Source of the DNA: Adineta ricciae
Lineage: Eukaryota; Rotifera; Eurotatoria; Adinetida; Adinetidae
DNA: 64,000 bases
Direction: 5' to 3'
NCBI GenBank assembly: GCA_905250025.1
Contig: CAJNOJ010000063.1
Coordinates: forward strand, 1-64,000
Shown here: positions 61,229 through 64,000 of the stretch, in pieces
Numbering within the stretch: position 1 is the first letter of the stretch
Layout: every line of letters starts with the position of its first letter
Position numbers and translations under genes: made by a program
The notes under the pieces: generated by a model
Databases searched by the model: none
What the model was told of the DNA's origin: nothing
The model's input: the letters and a program-made list of their open reading frames with translations, nothing else

Positions 61229-63161
61229 ATGACAACAACAACGGATAGTAAAACTCCTTCTCATGCATCAAACGTGTATTTGTTTAAAAATGGTTATGGT
61301 ATGATCGTGAAAACATTCGAATTTCCTTCAAGTACCGATCCAAAACAACAAACCATTGAACTTGTGGATCCACCGTCGAATGCTGTACATGGAACATTTT
61401 GGATTCAACCAATTTCCAAACAAAGTAAGATTTCACTTCTGAAAACCTTCTTTTTGTTTTCTATGGAAAACTTTTTAGCAAAAATTACTTCTATTCGTAC
61501 GAAAAAGACAAATAAATCGGAAACAAAAGATTGTTATACTCTCGGGGATTTGATTGAATCGAATGTTGGACAAGACGTTGAAATTCTTGTTTTGGATTAT
61601 CTCACTCAAAAGAAAGAATGGATGAAAGGTAAAATCAAATCTGTTCAACGATCTCAAAACAGATCGACTGATGAAACCGTACCTGTTGCACCTTCTCCAG
61701 TTGTTCCAACACAATTTGGTAAGTCAAAACTAACCGATTTAATCACGAACTTTACCAAGTCATTTTCAATTATTTTGTTTAATAGCATTGCCTGGATTTG
61801 CTGTACCAACAGCAGCAGCTATTTCTCATTCCGTCCGAACTGGTGATTTAGTGTTGTTTGAAACAACCGATCATGGTGTAACGGCATTATCTTTATCAAC
61901 GATTGCATCGATTCGTGGTCCAACGCTGCAAACAACATATCAACAGAAAGTAGTGAAGAATTGTTTATCAATTGATTATGAAAATCAATCTAATTCAACT
62001 GACACGGGATTAATGAAATATTTAACGTATGGTTTAACATGGGCACCTTCGTACAGGTAACGATTATCACCATTATCGAATGAATCTTGAGAAAATTCTT
62101 GTTTTTCAGTTTGGTTCTTTTATCGTCGAATGATCCAACAGTAAAACGACTTCGTTTTTCATCGAAGGCGGTGGTTTTAAATGATATCGAAAATATGAAT
62201 GTGGAAAATCTATTCTGTATCGTTGGATTTCCTAACACGTCAAAATTCGCCTCTGTTAACGATCCAATTCTCGATACAGCGAATGTTGCAACATTCCTTC
62301 AACAATTACAACAATGTGAAAGCACTCGCTCACGTCGTGGTGGACGTTCACACGCAAATTACAGTTGTACATCAAATTCCATGATGACACAGCAAGTAAT
62401 GGGAGGATTTCCAGGCTCGAGCGATTCAGGACCCGATGAAACAACTGAAGATACAAATGTGGATGATCTTCATCTGTACGAATTCAAAAATGTTCTTTTG
62501 GAAAAACAAGAACGTCTGGTTTTACCAATATTCGACGTCGGACTTCCATATAAAGATGTTTATCATTGTAAAATCGAATCAAATAGTGCGCAATACAGTT
62601 ACTCAAGTCCAACAGAAAACAAACCATACGAAGAAGTATGATGAAATTGATCATTGTTCGAAATTATTTCGTTGTTTTTAGGTTTGGCATAGTGTGAAGT
62701 TTGATAATGCGACAAATTTTGTTTTAACAACTGCGCCTGTTCTCGTTACGAAAGGTCTAAATGAACAACAATTTGTAGGTCAAGATTTATTAACCTATAC
62801 ACCCAAAGGATCAACAGCTTTTGTTAATTTAACCAAAGCTCTCGATATTCGAGTTCAATCGGAGGAAAAGGTTGTCAATACGAGCTCCCGACGATTTACT
62901 TTTCTTAGCAATAATTATCAAACAGATCAAATCGAAGGAAAACTCACAATAATGAACTATAAATCCGAAGAAGTTACTGTAGTGATTAACATGTCCTTAA
63001 TGGGAAAGACAAGTAATTACTCGCCTGAGCCAAAGACGGACATTGTCAAAGCGACTGAAGCAACCGTTAATCCACAGCATGATGTCACTTGGGACATCAA
63101 TCTCAAACCTAAACAAACACTGGAAATTCGATATGTTAGAGCGTATAATAAACTAGTGTAA
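61229..63161 (+). CDS. DUF4139-like conserved protein
   Basis: About five exons in phase. The N-terminus resembles the short beta strand region of DUF4139 proteins (NVYLFKNGYGMIVKTFEFPS, VHGTFWIQPI, AKITSIRTKKTNK), then SNVGQDVEILVLDYLTQKKE. The DUF4139 core (Pfam PF13598) starts at LMKYLTYGLTWAPSY, continues with LRFSSKAVVLNDIENMNVEN and LHLYEFKNVLLEKQERLVLP, and ends with a beta-rich region (FTFLSNNYQTDQIEGKLTIM; VTWDINLKPKQTLEIRY). The usual central coiled coil is short or absent. The family is mostly bacterial with scattered protist and fungal members, and its function is unknown. Family call is by motif pattern. Confidence 0.62.
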
Positions 63162-63254
63162 TGGTTTTTTGTATGAAATATTTTATTGAATAAAAGGGAA
63201 TTTCTGCTCGAACGAGAAGTGTTTCATATACAAAAGAAAATGTGGATTGAAATA

Positions 63255-63685
63255 TTAAGTAGGAATTGTTGTTGTTGGCCGAATTTCGGTTAATTCAACT
63301 GATTTGATTTCATCAACAACGACAAGAATATCTTCGAATGGATGAGCCCAAGTTTTTTCATCCTAAGATGCATTTTCATTGTAAAAGAAAACTCGGAACA
63401 ACATTTTACCTTTAGAAATTCTTTTCTCTTCTTTTCTTGCTGTTGTGAATATTGATAATAACGAAAAAAAACAACAAAACTGCTTGCAATTACTGAAACA
63501 AGTAAGACAACGACCAGAGAGAAGAGAAAGATCGGTGCAAATTTCTCATCATCAGCCGGTCGGTGAAGGAATAAGTTACACACCGGATGGCACAGAACAT
63601 GCTCGGTAATATTTGTTGTCAACGGTTCATCTGTTGTAATAATGTCATTGTTATACGTTGTCGTGAAATTCTCAACAAATAACAT
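63255..63685 (-). CDS. Small single-pass membrane protein
   Basis: Two clear exons on the minus strand joined after RKEFLK (intron about 63364-63411). The ectodomain is Thr/Asn-rich (FTTTYNNDIITTDEPLTTNI, then TEHVLCHPVCNLFLHRPADD), followed by a TM helix (IFLFSLVVVLLVSVIASSFV), a basic juxtamembrane segment (YSQQQEKKRKEF) and a tail DEKTWAHPFEDILVVVDEIK ending in TTTIPT. An upstream exon (about 63848-63923, ATG MFHGIAPVLFSH...) can be joined in phase through the acceptor ttttccag at 63700, so the true start may lie there. Similar in style to the type I protein at 9013-9781. Function unknown. Confidence 0.55.
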
Positions 63686-64000
63686 TGGACACAGGCTGGA
63701 AAAATCGTTTTTTTTTCTCTTGAAAGTTTGATATTATTTCTTTTAAACAACAGAAGATCTGACAAGACCAGTGATAACATTTGTCAGTTGTTGAGTTTTG
63801 TTTTTATCAAATAAACGAGTGATTCACTGGTGTTTTTGACAGAATGAATTTACCTGAGAAAGAAAGAAGAGAAAGAGCGATTTGTTTGGCGCGTGTGACT
63901 AAACAAGACAGGCGCAATTCCGTGAAACATTTCCAATTATCGTTTTCGTTTAATCTTCATTTTATTGACAATGACAACAGCGATTTGTTCGTATGAAAAC
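63686..64000. other. 5' region of the minus-strand membrane-protein gene
   Basis: Holds the candidate first exon and intron described for 63255-63685. Otherwise nothing seen before the window edge. Confidence 0.35.

Overview
This is a compact, intron-rich animal genome window, AT-rich by eye. Spliceosomal introns are mostly about 45-60 bp with GT-AG ends. The genes are ordinary metazoan ones (PRPP synthetase, MTPAP, CEP295-like, V-ATPase D, mS25, PTPA, SPT3, TTLL, PARG, a GPCR) mixed with genes usually met in bacteria, fungi or amoebae (a bacterial-type NadE, a class II cyclic-nucleotide phosphodiesterase, a DUF4139-like protein). Many genes carry a pyrimidine-AG acceptor just upstream of the ATG, as expected for spliced-leader trans-splicing. 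Together this fits a bdelloid rotifer best; that assignment is inference.

Layout. 0-5 kb: partial unknown gene (-), degenerate tRNA-like element (-), CD225/dispanin gene (+), decayed alpha-mannosidase tail (-), NadE (+), bZIP gene (-). 5-10 kb: PRPP synthetase (-) with a 10-nt microexon and a coding-like stretch inside an intron, STPR-repeat gene (+), small type I membrane protein (-). 10-25 kb: a locally rearranged block. Two PAN/apple-type genes lie in opposite orientation, an inverted truncated copy of the CEP295-like gene lies about 7 kb upstream of the intact gene, and a fragment of the CCDC81-like gene is copied downstream; MTPAP and CCDC81-like sit between. 25-33 kb: class A GPCR (-), a 449-bp element with terminal inverted repeats, small TM protein, TTLL (+), and a PARG paralogue with an altered catalytic loop (+). 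33-39 kb: DPP5-like S9 peptidase, F-box and glycosyltransferase-like genes, all (-). 39-42.5 kb: no supported gene. 42.5-46 kb: ankyrin gene (+); V-ATPase D and mS25 (-). 46-53.4 kb: five-gene same-strand array F-box / SUPT3H / SDR / F-box / PTPA with gaps of 40, 34, 199 and 125 bp. 53.8-56.4 kb: LRR relic, GC-rich repeat, and unrecognised TM genes. 57-64 kb: class II PDE, EGF-TM protein, DUF4139-like protein (+), and a TM protein (-).

How the genes relate: most are independent housekeeping or signalling genes. The clear organisational theme is tight same-strand packing with splice acceptors at start codons (MTPAP to CCDC81-like; F-box to SUPT3H to SDR to F-box to PTPA; V-ATPase D to mS25), which suggests operon-like polycistronic units. 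Exon models were built by hand from reading frame, phase and GT-AG sites; transcripts were not available.
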